The notes under the pieces: model-generated
The model's input: only the letters and a program-made list of their open reading frames with translations
What the model was told of the DNA's origin: nothing
Databases searched by the model: none
NCBI RefSeq assembly: GCF_022809095.1
Contig: NZ_JALAZE010000009.1
Span: 1-64,000, forward strand
Length of the DNA: 64,000 bases
Source: Bacillus kexueae
GTDB lineage: Bacteria > Bacillota > Bacilli > Bacillales > Aeribacillaceae
Direction of reading: 5' to 3'
Part shown: piece by piece, positions 24,721-33,125 of the stretch
Layout: every line of letters starts with the position of its first letter
How positions within the stretch are numbered: position 1 is the stretch's first letter
Position numbers and translations under genes: made by a program

Positions 24721-25779
24721 GTGTTTAATCGGATCTTTTTTATTTTGGTAGCGCTCGGAATGCCCTTATCAATTGTGGGAAGCTTTATTCATTGGCCACC
24801 CTTAGTCATGTTCGTCATTTACTGTGTAACCATTATTGCTCTTGCAAGTTATATGGGAAGGGCGACAGAAAGCTTAGCAATCGTCACAGGACCGCGAATT
24901 GGTGGATTGTTAAATGCTACATTTGGTAATGCAGTAGAGTTGATAATTGCTATTTTTGCGTTGCAGGCGGGGTTAATTGAAGTCGTTTTAGCCTCTTTGA
25001 CAGGTTCTGTATTGGGGAATTTATTGCTTGTGGCAGGACTGTCCTTTTTTGTTGGAGGGCTTAAGTTTAAACGCCAAACGTTTAATGTTTATGATGCTCG
25101 TCATAATGCTGGGTTGTTAATGTTTGCTGTTGTCGTTGCTTTCGTCATACCGGAAGTGTTTTCGCAAACAATGAATGAGGAAAAGACAATTGCTTTAAGT
25201 GTAGGAATCTCTGTAATTTTAATCGGTCTTTATTTAGCGGCCCTTTTCTTTAAACTCGTCACTCATCGTGGAGTATATCAGCATAAAAGTGAAAAAGGAA
25301 CTGCATATCATGAGGAACCGGAATGGTCAGGGAAGGTAGCACTCGGGATTTTGCTCCTTGCAACGATTGCTGTTGCATATGTTTCTGAGAACTTGGTTCA
25401 TACCTTTGAAGTGGTAGCTGAACAATTGGGCTGGAGTGAACTATTTATCGGGGTAATTATCGTCGCAATTGTAGGGAATGCGGCAGAGCATGCATCAGCA
25501 ATTATTATGGCCTATAAAAATAAAATGGATATCGCAGTAGAGATTGCGATTGGGTCAACATTGCAGATCGCTATGTTTGTTGCGCCTGTGTTAGTGCTCA
25601 TATCATTATTTTCTCCGACTGCGATGCCGCTTGTCTTTACTTTACCAGAATTAATTGCGATGACGACGTCAGTATTATTAATGATAGTGATCTCAAATGA
25701 TGGGGATACGAACTGGTTTGAAGGAGCGACACTACTCGCTGCTTATGTCATCATGGGGATAGGCTTTTACTTATTGTAA
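24721..25779 (+). CDS. yfkE: Calcium/proton antiporter YfkE (ChaA/CAX type)
   Basis: 352-residue CaCA-superfamily antiporter that expels Ca2+ in exchange for H+. The two inverted-repeat alpha motifs are clear: GNAVELIIAIFAL and GNAAEHASAIIMA, each with the ion-binding Glu. About 11 membrane segments. GTG start with AAAGGTGG upstream. Synteny with B. subtilis yfkE supports the name. Confidence 0.92.
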   Translation: MFNRIFFILVALGMPLSIVGSFIHWPPLVMFVIYCVTIIALASYMGRATESLAIVTGPRIGGLLNATFGNAVELIIAIFALQAGLIEVVLASLTGSVLGNLLLVAGLSFFVGGLKFKRQTFNVYDARHNAGLLMFAVVVAFVIPEVFSQTMNEEKTIALSVGISVILIGLYLAALFFKLVTHRGVYQHKSEKGTAYHEEPEWSGKVALGILLLATIAVAYVSENLVHTFEVVAEQLGWSELFIGVIIVAIVGNAAEHASAIIMAYKNKMDIAVEIAIGSTLQIAMFVAPVLVLISLFSPTAMPLVFTLPELIAMTTSVLLMIVISNDGDTNWFEGATLLAAYVIMGIGFYLL

Positions 25780-25808
25780 AGAGAGAGTTTAGCAATAAAA
25801 ACAAAAAA

Positions 25809-25835
25809 GGACTCTGTGCATGAACACAGAGTCTT
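25809..25835 (+). terminator. Terminator of yfkE
   Basis: Stem GGACTCTGTG/CACAGAGTCT with 6-nt loop. The sequence continues into a further folded region before the next gene. Confidence 0.72.
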
Positions 25836-25929
25836 CACCATGTAGGACGAAACGAAAACATTAGGAGAAATTAAATATTCGGAGACTTGGAAACGCTTCC
25901 GCTCCAAGTATTTTCATTGTAACATGGTG
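25836..25929 (+). promoter_or_regulatory. Possible structured leader upstream of the YczE-like gene
   Basis: CACCATGT (25836-25843) pairs perfectly with ACATGGTG (25922-25929) and encloses a hairpin ACTTGGA/TCCAAGT (25885-25891 with 25903-25909). The unpaired parts are purine-rich (GGACGAAACGAAAACATTAGG). This is an aptamer-like layout, but it matches no riboswitch consensus I know, and no T-run terminator follows. It may be chance. Confidence 0.3.
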
Positions 25930-25986
25930 TGTAAAATATGTAAATATTCTGATTAATTTCATTTAATGGAAAGTGTGGGAAATCGG

Positions 25987-26592
25987 ATGGTTAAACGATT
26001 TAGTTTTTATTTTTTTGGATTAATGATTTTAGGGCTTGGAGTATCATTAACGATTAAAGCGGATGTGGGAACAGGTGCATGGGACGCATTAAATGTTGGG
26101 TTGTCCAACTTAACGGGTTTGACAGTCGGAACATGGGTCATCCTCGTCGGTCTTATCTTAATTTTTATTAATGCAATGATTATAAAAGGTCGCCCCAATT
26201 TACTTTCCATGCTTACGCCAATTCTTGTTGGTTTTACAATTGATTTCTGGATTTTAATTGGCTTAAATGAACTATCCTTCGATTCATTACTAAGTCAATA
26301 TTTTATTTTTGTTGTGGGGATTGTTCTTATTGCCATAGGTGTATCCTTTTACTTGCAAGCAGATTTTGCACCAAATCCAGTTGACCAATTCATGTTAGCC
26401 CTTCATGAACGTTTTGGATTTAGCTTAATGGTAAGCAAGACGATTGGAGAAGTGCTTGCCCTCGTATTTGCCTTTATGTTAAATGGTCCAATTGGGCTTG
26501 GGACGATCATTATTACGTTGACTATCGGACCGATTATTCAACTGTTTTATCAACCTGTCCAAGTGCTGTACAAAAAATGGAAGCTCGTATAA
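25987..26592 (+). CDS. YczE/YitT-like integral membrane protein
   Basis: About 201 residues, five to six membrane segments. The KADVGTGAWDALNVGLS and QADFAPNPVDQFMLAL stretches (about residues 22 and 127) mark this family, related to YczE of B. subtilis. Function unclear; YczE was linked to surfactin production. The start is uncertain: ATG at 25987 has a weak GTGGGA, ATG at 25966 has none. Confidence 0.8.
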   Translation: MVKRFSFYFFGLMILGLGVSLTIKADVGTGAWDALNVGLSNLTGLTVGTWVILVGLILIFINAMIIKGRPNLLSMLTPILVGFTIDFWILIGLNELSFDSLLSQYFIFVVGIVLIAIGVSFYLQADFAPNPVDQFMLALHERFGFSLMVSKTIGEVLALVFAFMLNGPIGLGTIIITLTIGPIIQLFYQPVQVLYKKWKLV

Positions 26593-26657
26593 TTGGATAT
26601 TTTTCATAGCCCTTGAAAAAACTACGAATAAAGGCATTTTGAAAGGAGATTCCCAAC

Positions 26658-27446
26658 ATGAAAAAGCTAGCATTCGTTTCATTACTTGCACTTTTATTCT
26701 GTAGTTTTTCCAATGATGCATTGGCGGCGAAAGCAAAGTTTAAAATACCGAACTCTGTGATGGATATCTCACAAGATAATACCTATCCAAATCCTACACA
26801 GGATGTACCCGAATTACAGCCTAGTGAACTTACGAAAGAGTTGGTTGAATCGGCAGAAGTAAAAATTGAAAATCCCGATTTAATTAAGATGCTGAATGAG
26901 TCAACCATTGCTCCTTCACCGGTGGCGATTGGTTATCGTGCAACAATCTACTTAGGTCATTGGGCGCTCAATTATGAATCAACCGAAACAGCAGCGAATT
27001 GGGAGTACCAAAAAATTAACACGAATCATCAAGATAATCGCGGAGGAAAAGCGGCGGTTCAGATGACTTACAAGCAGGAAGGACAAAAGCGAATCACAGG
27101 CGGATTAACTGCGAAAATTCCAGATGCCGAAGACGTCAAAAAAATGATGATTATTAAAGCCGTTCATAAAACAAAGCTCCCTCTATCGTTTGATACTGTT
27201 GTTGGAACAGGGACGAAGTTAAACAATGTGTATAATATCCCTCCTAAAAAAATGGGTTATTTATACGCCTATGCTCCTGCGATTAATGAAAAAGGAAAAG
27301 TTACGTATGGGGAAGTTTATCTCGTACTACGAGGCAGTAAAAAGAGTCTCGTTGTCAAAAATATTACACATCAAGGAATTGGGGCATGGATTCCTGTCCA
27401 AGATCGCCTCTCCTTTGGATTCATAACGTCAGATCAACCACGTTAA
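26658..27446 (+). CDS. yfkD: Secreted protein YfkD
   Basis: 262 residues with a signal peptide (MKKLAFVSLLALLFCSFS, cleavage near ALAA) and a soluble domain of unknown role (PSPVAIGYRATIYLGHWALN, ITGGLTAKIPDAEDVKKMM in parts). Gene order with yfkE and yfkC supports the name. AAAGGAG site upstream. A short terminator follows. Confidence 0.87.
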   Translation: MKKLAFVSLLALLFCSFSNDALAAKAKFKIPNSVMDISQDNTYPNPTQDVPELQPSELTKELVESAEVKIENPDLIKMLNESTIAPSPVAIGYRATIYLGHWALNYESTETAANWEYQKINTNHQDNRGGKAAVQMTYKQEGQKRITGGLTAKIPDAEDVKKMMIIKAVHKTKLPLSFDTVVGTGTKLNNVYNIPPKKMGYLYAYAPAINEKGKVTYGEVYLVLRGSKKSLVVKNITHQGIGAWIPVQDRLSFGFITSDQPR

Positions 27447-27447
27447 G

Positions 27448-27469
27448 CCGGGCTTATGCTCGGTTTTTT
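27448..27469 (+). terminator. Terminator of yfkD
   Basis: Stem AGCCGGGC/GCTCGGTT around TTAT, then T run. Confidence 0.8.
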
Positions 27470-27471
27470 AG

Positions 27472-27617
27472 TTGTTACAGAATGTTTAAGTTCAATAAAG
27501 TGTTAAAGTATTTTTGGTGTCTAGCTCCGGTCGCTTCGGCTGCTGTGGCGACGGAAGCCTCCTCCCAGGTCCTCTAGCGTCCTTCGCCTAAGGACTTGCG
27601 CTTTGAGCTTTTCTTAT
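27472..27617 (+). repeat. Interspersed element, copy 6 (shortened)
   Basis: 146 bp. It lacks the CTCTTTACAG segment and most of the CGCCATCAGC arm (AGCTCCGGTCGCTTCGGCTGCTGTGGCG), so the central hairpin is damaged. The ends are intact. It follows the yfkD terminator directly. Nothing else is seen up to the PAP2 terminator at 27731. Confidence 0.83.
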
Positions 27618-27730
27618 TTGGCTCATTTCTTAGAAGAATGTAGTTTGTCCTCCATGTAAAATCCACGGTGTAGATGAAAACAACCTTTATTTTAACGAAC
27701 ACCCCATTAGTCAACCAAACAAACGTCATA

Positions 27731-27761
27731 AAAAACGCCTCCACTCATCAAAGCGGAGGAA
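27731..27761 (-). terminator. Terminator of the PAP2 gene
   Basis: Minus-strand stem CCTCCGC/GTGGAGG followed by CGTTTTTT, 4 nt behind the stop codon. Confidence 0.78.
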
Positions 27762-27764
27762 AAG

Positions 27765-28256
27765 CTACTTCCAATACTTATTCACAACCCAAGAGGAGAG
27801 AGAACCTAACAGCGCACTTCCGATGATATCAGACGGATAGTGATGCCCGACCCATATGCGTGAAATACCTGTAATGATCGAGAGGGCTGTCATACAATAC
27901 CCTAGAATTCGCTTGGAAAAAAGCAGGGTAGAGGAGACGCTAAATGCTAAAATCGCATGTTTACTTGGAAAAGTAGAATCATGCTTTGACGGCAAGAGCA
28001 TATGTACACGATGAGTCATGAACGGGCGTGGTTTAAATGATAGGATTTTAATGAGAAACGTGGCTAGTAGTGACAGACAAGAGGACGCGGCAATATGAAG
28101 GGAAACTTTACGGCTTTGTTTCGAAAAAAATAAGAAAATGATTACTAAAGCATATAAGTATCGTCCGTAGTTCGAAGTGACAATCATACTTTTATCGAGT
28201 GGTCTAGACTTTTTGGCGCACGAGTTAATAGCACGAAATAGGTAAGTATCAAGCAT
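27765..28256 (-). CDS. PAP2-family phosphatase, BcrC-like
   Basis: 163-residue membrane phosphatase with the three PAP2 motifs: KPRPF, PSKHA (usually PSGH) and SRIWVGHHYPSD with the catalytic His. Candidates are undecaprenyl-pyrophosphate or phosphatidylglycerol-phosphate phosphatase. The ATG at 28256 lies 9 nt behind AAGGATG and is preferred over an upstream in-frame start at 28307. It has its own terminator. Confidence 0.85.
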   Translation of the reverse strand: MLDTYLFRAINSCAKKSRPLDKSMIVTSNYGRYLYALVIIFLFFSKQSRKVSLHIAASSCLSLLATFLIKILSFKPRPFMTHRVHMLLPSKHDSTFPSKHAILAFSVSSTLLFSKRILGYCMTALSIITGISRIWVGHHYPSDIIGSALLGSLSSWVVNKYWK

Positions 28257-28315
28257 TACAAGCACATCCTTTTTATCGGTACTATTCCCCTTTGACGCTC
28301 CAAACATGCTTGAAG

Positions 28316-28353
28316 AAAAAAAGGAAGCGGCGTCCGATAATAAGGATGCCGCT
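28316..28353 (-). terminator. Terminator of the HxlR gene
   Basis: Stem AAGCGGCGTCC/GGATGCCGCTT; the minus-strand transcript ends in a T run (positions 28316-28320 are A). Confidence 0.85.
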
Positions 28354-28366
28354 TTGAGTTAACGCC

Positions 28367-28750
28367 TTACTTCGTAGAGACTAAAGTTTTTTCAATTTCT
28401 TCCCTATCGAGAAGGACTTCTTCTTTATTTGGATATGTTTTTTCAATATGTTGTTCGCCCCACGCACAAAGCATGTCGAGCGCAGGCTTTAATGACCAAC
28501 CGTAGTCAGTGAGTTCATATTCAACCTTTGGTGGAACTTGGTTATAAACAATTCGATTAACAACACCGTCTGCTTCTAGTTCACGCAATTGTTGCGTGAG
28601 CATTTTTTGTGTAATTCCCGGCATTAGTTTTTTGAGTTCATGTGTTCGACGTTTGCTTTTAATTAGGTGACATAGTATGACGACTTTCCATTTTCCACCG
28701 ATAACCTCTAAGGCTGCTTCAACCGGTATATTGTATTTTTTCATCATCAT
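28367..28750 (-). CDS. HxlR-family winged-helix regulator
   Basis: 127 residues. PVEAALEVIGGKWKVVILCHL at the N-terminus (shown as EVIGGKWKV) and PGITQKMLTQQLRELEADG are the family's DNA-binding region. HxlR proteins often sense electrophiles or oxidants. It is divergent from an MFS exporter and a luciferase-like monooxygenase, which it likely controls. Several ATGs follow GAGGTGA; the exact one is uncertain by 1-2 codons. Confidence 0.9.
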   Translation of the reverse strand: MMMKKYNIPVEAALEVIGGKWKVVILCHLIKSKRRTHELKKLMPGITQKMLTQQLRELEADGVVNRIVYNQVPPKVEYELTDYGWSLKPALDMLCAWGEQHIEKTYPNKEEVLLDREEIEKTLVSTK

Positions 28751-28962
28751 TCACCTCGGTTCTTTGCTGTGTTCTATCTTACCATTCCAATCACGTTTTG
28801 GCTATTAAAAGGCACTTTTTAGTTCCTATAGTACTTCAAAGTGCGTACTTCCACAAAAGGCTAAATGGGTTCATAATGATGGTCGAAAGAGAGATTCCTT
28901 CTCTTGGAATTTCGAGGCGCCGTCGTCATTCCGTTAGATGACTTATAAAAGGAGAGATCAGA

Positions 28963-30180
28963 ATGAGTTCTCATATACAATCAGCAAATGAAGCAAACGT
29001 GAAGACAAAAGGCGGAACACCTGCCCTATTAGCGCTTGCTATCAGTGCATTCGGAATTGGAACTACAGAGTTTGTACCTGTAGGATTGTTATCTTCCATT
29101 GCAGATGATTTACTCATTTCCATTACACTCGCAGGCCTTTTAATTTCAGGTTATGCAATGGGAGTAGCCATCGGGGCTCCTATTTTAACGGCTTTGACAA
29201 ATAAGATGAACCGAAAAACGCTGTTAATGTCGTTGATGGTTTTATTTATCGTAGGAAATTCCGTAGCGGCCATGTCAACGAGCTTTGCCTTATTGCTTAT
29301 TGCACGTTTTATTACGGCATTTTCACACGGTATTTTCTTTTCGATTGGGTCTACAATTGCAGCGGATTTAGTTCCACCGCATAAACGTGCAAGTGCGATA
29401 GCCTTCATGTTCACAGGACTTACCGTCGCGACCGTCACAGGAGTTCCATTAGGGACGTTTATTGGTCAAACATTCGGATGGAGAGCAACATTTTGGGGCG
29501 TAGCGATTCTTGGTGTTATCGGTATTATCGCTAGCGCAATTTTAGTACCAAAAGACTTAAAGGATGCACCACCTTCTAAATTTAGCGAGCAAATGAAGAT
29601 TTTGAAAAATGGAAGACTCTTACTAGCCTTCGCCATTACAGCATTAGGATATGGTGGAACCTTTGTTGCTTTCACGTATTTAACACCAATTTTAGAAGAG
29701 GTTACAGGATTTAGTGCAAGCTGGGTAAGTGTAATCTTACTCGTGTATGGGGTAGCCGTTGCGATTGGGAATGTTATTGGTGGAAAAGCTGCGAATGAAC
29801 GTCCAATCCGTGCCTTAACGTGGATGTTCGTATTACAAGCGATCATTTTATTTATTTTAACATTTGCTGCGCCTTTAAAGATTGCTGCTTTAATCGTTAT
29901 TTTCCTTATGGGAATGTTTGCATTTATGAATGTACCAGGACTTCAACTGTTAGTCGTTAATTTATCGGAGAAGTACGTTCCTTCTGCAGTGAACGTAGCA
30001 TCCGCCTTGAACATAGCGGCATTTAATGTTGGAATTGCGATCGGATCGTTCATCGGAGGCATTATTGTAGAATCGATGGGTCTTATTCACACGCCTTGGA
30101 TTGGAGCTATTATGGTCGTGGGCGCAATTTTATTAACAGTGTGGTTAGGCAAGCTAGAGAAGGAGTCCGTTAAAGGATGA
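28963..30180 (+). CDS. MFS exporter of the DHA1 family (AraJ/YdhL-like)
   Basis: 405 residues, 12 membrane segments, with FGIGTTEFVPVGLL in helix 1 and GVPLGTFIGQTFGWRATF after helix 4. It is clearly related to the product of 33126-34325. AAAGGAGA site upstream. Its stop overlaps the start of the following monooxygenase gene (ATGA), so they form one operon, probably under the divergent HxlR regulator. Substrate unknown; sugar or drug efflux is likely. Confidence 0.9.
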   Translation: MSSHIQSANEANVKTKGGTPALLALAISAFGIGTTEFVPVGLLSSIADDLLISITLAGLLISGYAMGVAIGAPILTALTNKMNRKTLLMSLMVLFIVGNSVAAMSTSFALLLIARFITAFSHGIFFSIGSTIAADLVPPHKRASAIAFMFTGLTVATVTGVPLGTFIGQTFGWRATFWGVAILGVIGIIASAILVPKDLKDAPPSKFSEQMKILKNGRLLLAFAITALGYGGTFVAFTYLTPILEEVTGFSASWVSVILLVYGVAVAIGNVIGGKAANERPIRALTWMFVLQAIILFILTFAAPLKIAALIVIFLMGMFAFMNVPGLQLLVVNLSEKYVPSAVNVASALNIAAFNVGIAIGSFIGGIIVESMGLIHTPWIGAIMVVGAILLTVWLGKLEKESVKG

Positions 30181-31133
30181 GGAACGTAGAAAGTCATTTA
30201 TCTTATAAGCGGATGTTTGAAAAAGGAAAACTTACTCTAGGACTGCATATTCCTCTTGAAAATTATCATTTTCAACGTCCGAAGATGGAGCGACAAATCG
30301 AGTTAGCGCAATTAAGTGAGCGGTTTGGCTTTACAAGTTTATGGTTCCGAGATGTGTTGTTAGAGGATCCGAACTTTGGTGACCCTGCGGTGGGGCAAAT
30401 TTATGATATGGTGATTTACTTAACATATATTGCGAGTCATACAGAAAAAATCGCGTTGGGGACATCAGCGGTAGTTTTACCGCTTAGACATCCGCTACGA
30501 GTGGCGAAAGAGATTGCGACATTGGACCAACTCTTCCCTGAACGCATTTTGCTTGGTGTTTCTTCCGGTGATCGTAGAGCTGACTTTCTTGGGTTACGTG
30601 TAGAGCATGAAGCGAGGGGGAAAACCTTTGCCGAAGCATATGAGTATCTACAGACGGTTATGTATCGAGAATTTCCAGAACTCGACTCTTCTCTTGGGAA
30701 GATTCAAGGAGCGAATCTGGTGCCGAAGCCAACTAAACAGATTCCGACGTTTATTACCGGCTTCGCTCAACAAGAAATGGACTGGTTTGCACAACATGGA
30801 GATGGCTGGATATATTATCCTCGAGATCCATTTAGTCAAGGAAGGTTGATTGAACAATGGAGAAGCCTAGCAGAACAGCATAATTCAGGAACATTTAAGC
30901 CGTTCCTTCAACCAATGCATTTAGATTTATCGGAGGATCCTAATGAAAAGCCAACTCCTATTCGGTTAGGGTATCGTCTAGGACGGAATTATTTGATAGA
31001 ACTCCTGACCTTGTATCAAGAAGTTGGTGTGAATCACTTATTTTTTGCGCTCTTTGACAGTCAACGACCGGCTGAAGAAGTGATTCATGAATTGGGAGAA
31101 GAGGTTGTCCCTCACTTTCCACCACTAAACTAA
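30177..31133 (+). CDS. Luciferase-like (LLM class) flavin oxidoreductase
   Basis: 318-residue TIM-barrel monooxygenase of the bacterial luciferase superfamily: GLHIPLENY at the N-terminus, FTSLWFRDVL, and the LGTSAVVLPLRHPLRVAKE and RILLGVSSGDR stretches (about residues 98 and 122). FMNH2-dependent; substrate unknown. The start overlaps the MFS stop by 4 nt. With an exporter and an HxlR regulator it looks like a detoxification cassette. Confidence 0.88.
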   Translation: MRNVESHLSYKRMFEKGKLTLGLHIPLENYHFQRPKMERQIELAQLSERFGFTSLWFRDVLLEDPNFGDPAVGQIYDMVIYLTYIASHTEKIALGTSAVVLPLRHPLRVAKEIATLDQLFPERILLGVSSGDRRADFLGLRVEHEARGKTFAEAYEYLQTVMYREFPELDSSLGKIQGANLVPKPTKQIPTFITGFAQQEMDWFAQHGDGWIYYPRDPFSQGRLIEQWRSLAEQHNSGTFKPFLQPMHLDLSEDPNEKPTPIRLGYRLGRNYLIELLTLYQEVGVNHLFFALFDSQRPAEEVIHELGEEVVPHFPPLN

Positions 31134-31146
31134 AAAGCAAACAATA

Positions 31147-31185
31147 AAACCGCCAAGAATGAAAAGTAATTCAAGGCGGTTTTTC
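31147..31185 (+). terminator. Terminator of the LLM gene
   Basis: Stem AAACCGCC...GGCGGTTT extended by GAAT/ATTC, with T run. Confidence 0.87.
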
Positions 31186-31232
31186 GTTTGAATCCAAGTA
31201 TATTTATTGGAAATTTTCAATGTATGTGTTTT

Positions 31233-32222
31233 TTATAATGCCGAAAGGATGCGGTCGCATAAAGCCATCGTTTGAACGTTGTCACGCCCATTTGAAATTG
31301 GTTGTTGGCCTGATTGACAGCATTCGATGAAGTGCTTCAATTCTCCTACAAACCCACGTAAATATAAGTCTCGCAACGTACCGGACATTGGGGATGCAGA
31401 AGGGGTAAAGACCGAGTCTTTTTCGTGGAGCGATTTCCACGGCTCTTCAGGGAATGTTTGAGCGTGATGAATGGTAAGCTTGTTCAATTCATCTGCAAAT
31501 GCATATCCATTTTCAAACGTGACAAGTACATTTTCACTTTCTCGAGACCAGGCAGTCATCCCTGAGAAATAAAGACTTCCAACGACACCATTCTCAAATT
31601 TTAATGAGATGCTTTGCGAAATATTTGATTGCTGACTGTTTTTGAATCCCGTAACAGCAACAACCTCACCAAATAAATAACGAACGAGGTCAACGATATG
31701 AATAGCTGCAAATTTAATGAATTCTTCGTCGTTTTTACAAAACGGCGTACTATTGACAGCAAATCGAGCTTCAAAGGAATGAGCTTCTCCAAGCTCATTT
31801 GTTGTAATTAACTCTTTTAGCTTCGCATATGCGGGGGCAAACCGCTTCATAAATCCGACCATAAGCACAACCCCAGCTTTTTCTGCTGCGTCAGCTAACT
31901 CACGCGCCTCTTGTTCTGTCATGCCTAGTGGCTTTTCGACAAACACATTCTTTCCTGCTTGAATGCAGTCCATCACAAGTGAATAATGATCGCCTGGTTG
32001 CGCGACGACAACAACACCATCACATTCCTCATTTGCTAGCATGTCTTTATAGTTATCGTACGGGATGCCGTCACTCCCAAACCGTTTTAATGCAAGGGAA
32101 GACCGCTCCATACTTCTTGTCGCAATCGCTTTGATATTAGCTCCTGCTTCAATGACGGAAGGGTAAATATTCGTTGTGGCATGAAACCCTGCCCCGATAA
32201 AACAAAGATTCGTTTGACTCAT
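31233..32222 (-). CDS. Gfo/Idh/MocA-family oxidoreductase
   Basis: 329 residues. The N-terminal Rossmann domain has FIGAGFHATTN (cofactor loop) and FVEKPLGMT with the catalytic-site Lys of the EKP motif; the C-terminal domain is the usual dehydrogenase fold. The substrate is likely a sugar or cyclitol derivative, not deducible here. AAAGGAG precedes a GTG-ATG pair; the ATG at 32222 has better spacing. It is divergent from an IclR regulator. Confidence 0.88.
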   Translation of the reverse strand: MSQTNLCFIGAGFHATTNIYPSVIEAGANIKAIATRSMERSSLALKRFGSDGIPYDNYKDMLANEECDGVVVVAQPGDHYSLVMDCIQAGKNVFVEKPLGMTEQEARELADAAEKAGVVLMVGFMKRFAPAYAKLKELITTNELGEAHSFEARFAVNSTPFCKNDEEFIKFAAIHIVDLVRYLFGEVVAVTGFKNSQQSNISQSISLKFENGVVGSLYFSGMTAWSRESENVLVTFENGYAFADELNKLTIHHAQTFPEEPWKSLHEKDSVFTPSASPMSGTLRDLYLRGFVGELKHFIECCQSGQQPISNGRDNVQTMALCDRILSAL

Positions 32223-32378
32223 CACGTTAGCTCCTTTCTATAAACAGAATGAGGATACCATAGAAAGGAAAACTAGTCTATAAATCCGTGTTTCACTATT
32301 TGAAACAACTGGACAAAACTTTGATTAAACAAAAACAATTTTTTAAGATATGAAACATGAGAAAAGGAGGGAACTCGT

Positions 32379-33107
32379 ATGAGTGAGTATGAAGTGGCCA
32401 CATTGAAAAAAGGACTCCTTCTTCTCGAAGCATTACAGGAAGAAGATTTGACGTTGAGTCAGTTGATGAATAAGCTCTCTTTTAATAAAACAACAACTTA
32501 CCGATTACTTTATACACTTCGAGAAATGGGTTATGTAGAAAAAAAACAGCAAACTTATCGAATAACGAATAAATTGGGTGGGGTTTCACCATTTTCTCCA
32601 AAATTGAATTGGCTTTCAGTACCCCCTCTTTATGCGTTAAGCGAAGAAATAGGTGAAACGGTTTATGTTGGTTTATTACATGGTACCGACGTTGTTACAG
32701 TGCAAGTTATAGACGGAACACATGCGATGAGAGTGCATTCAAATATTGGAGATCGATCCCCAGTCCATTTAAGTGCACTTGGTAAAGTAATGCTTGCTTT
32801 CTTAGATGAAAAATCTCGGGATGATTTATTAGGGCGATTATCATTGACTCAAAATACATCCCATACATTTGTAGATCCACATCTGTTTAAACATCATTTG
32901 AAAAACATTCAACAACAAGGATATGCAGTTGATGATGAAGAAACAGAGCTAGGTCTTCGTTGCATTGCAGTACCCGTTGTATTAGAAGGGCATGTAATTG
33001 CTGCTGTGGCAGTGGCTGGTCCTTCGACTCGATTGCTGAAAAGGAATGATAAACAAATTAGTAAACGGTTAAAAGAGTGCAGCGATCAACTAAATAAACT
33101 TCTCTGA
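32379..33107 (+). CDS. IclR-family transcription regulator
   Basis: 242 residues: an N-terminal winged helix (ATLKKGLLLLEAL, FNKTTTYRLLYTLREMGYVE in part) and a C-terminal effector domain (VHLSALGKVMLAFL, GYAVDDEETELGLRCIAVPV in part). It leads an operon with an MFS exporter 18 nt downstream and is divergent from the Gfo/Idh gene, either of which it may control. Confidence 0.9.
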   Translation: MSEYEVATLKKGLLLLEALQEEDLTLSQLMNKLSFNKTTTYRLLYTLREMGYVEKKQQTYRITNKLGGVSPFSPKLNWLSVPPLYALSEEIGETVYVGLLHGTDVVTVQVIDGTHAMRVHSNIGDRSPVHLSALGKVMLAFLDEKSRDDLLGRLSLTQNTSHTFVDPHLFKHHLKNIQQQGYAVDDEETELGLRCIAVPVVLEGHVIAAVAVAGPSTRLLKRNDKQISKRLKECSDQLNKLL

Positions 33108-33125
33108 TAAAAGGAGATAATTTCT

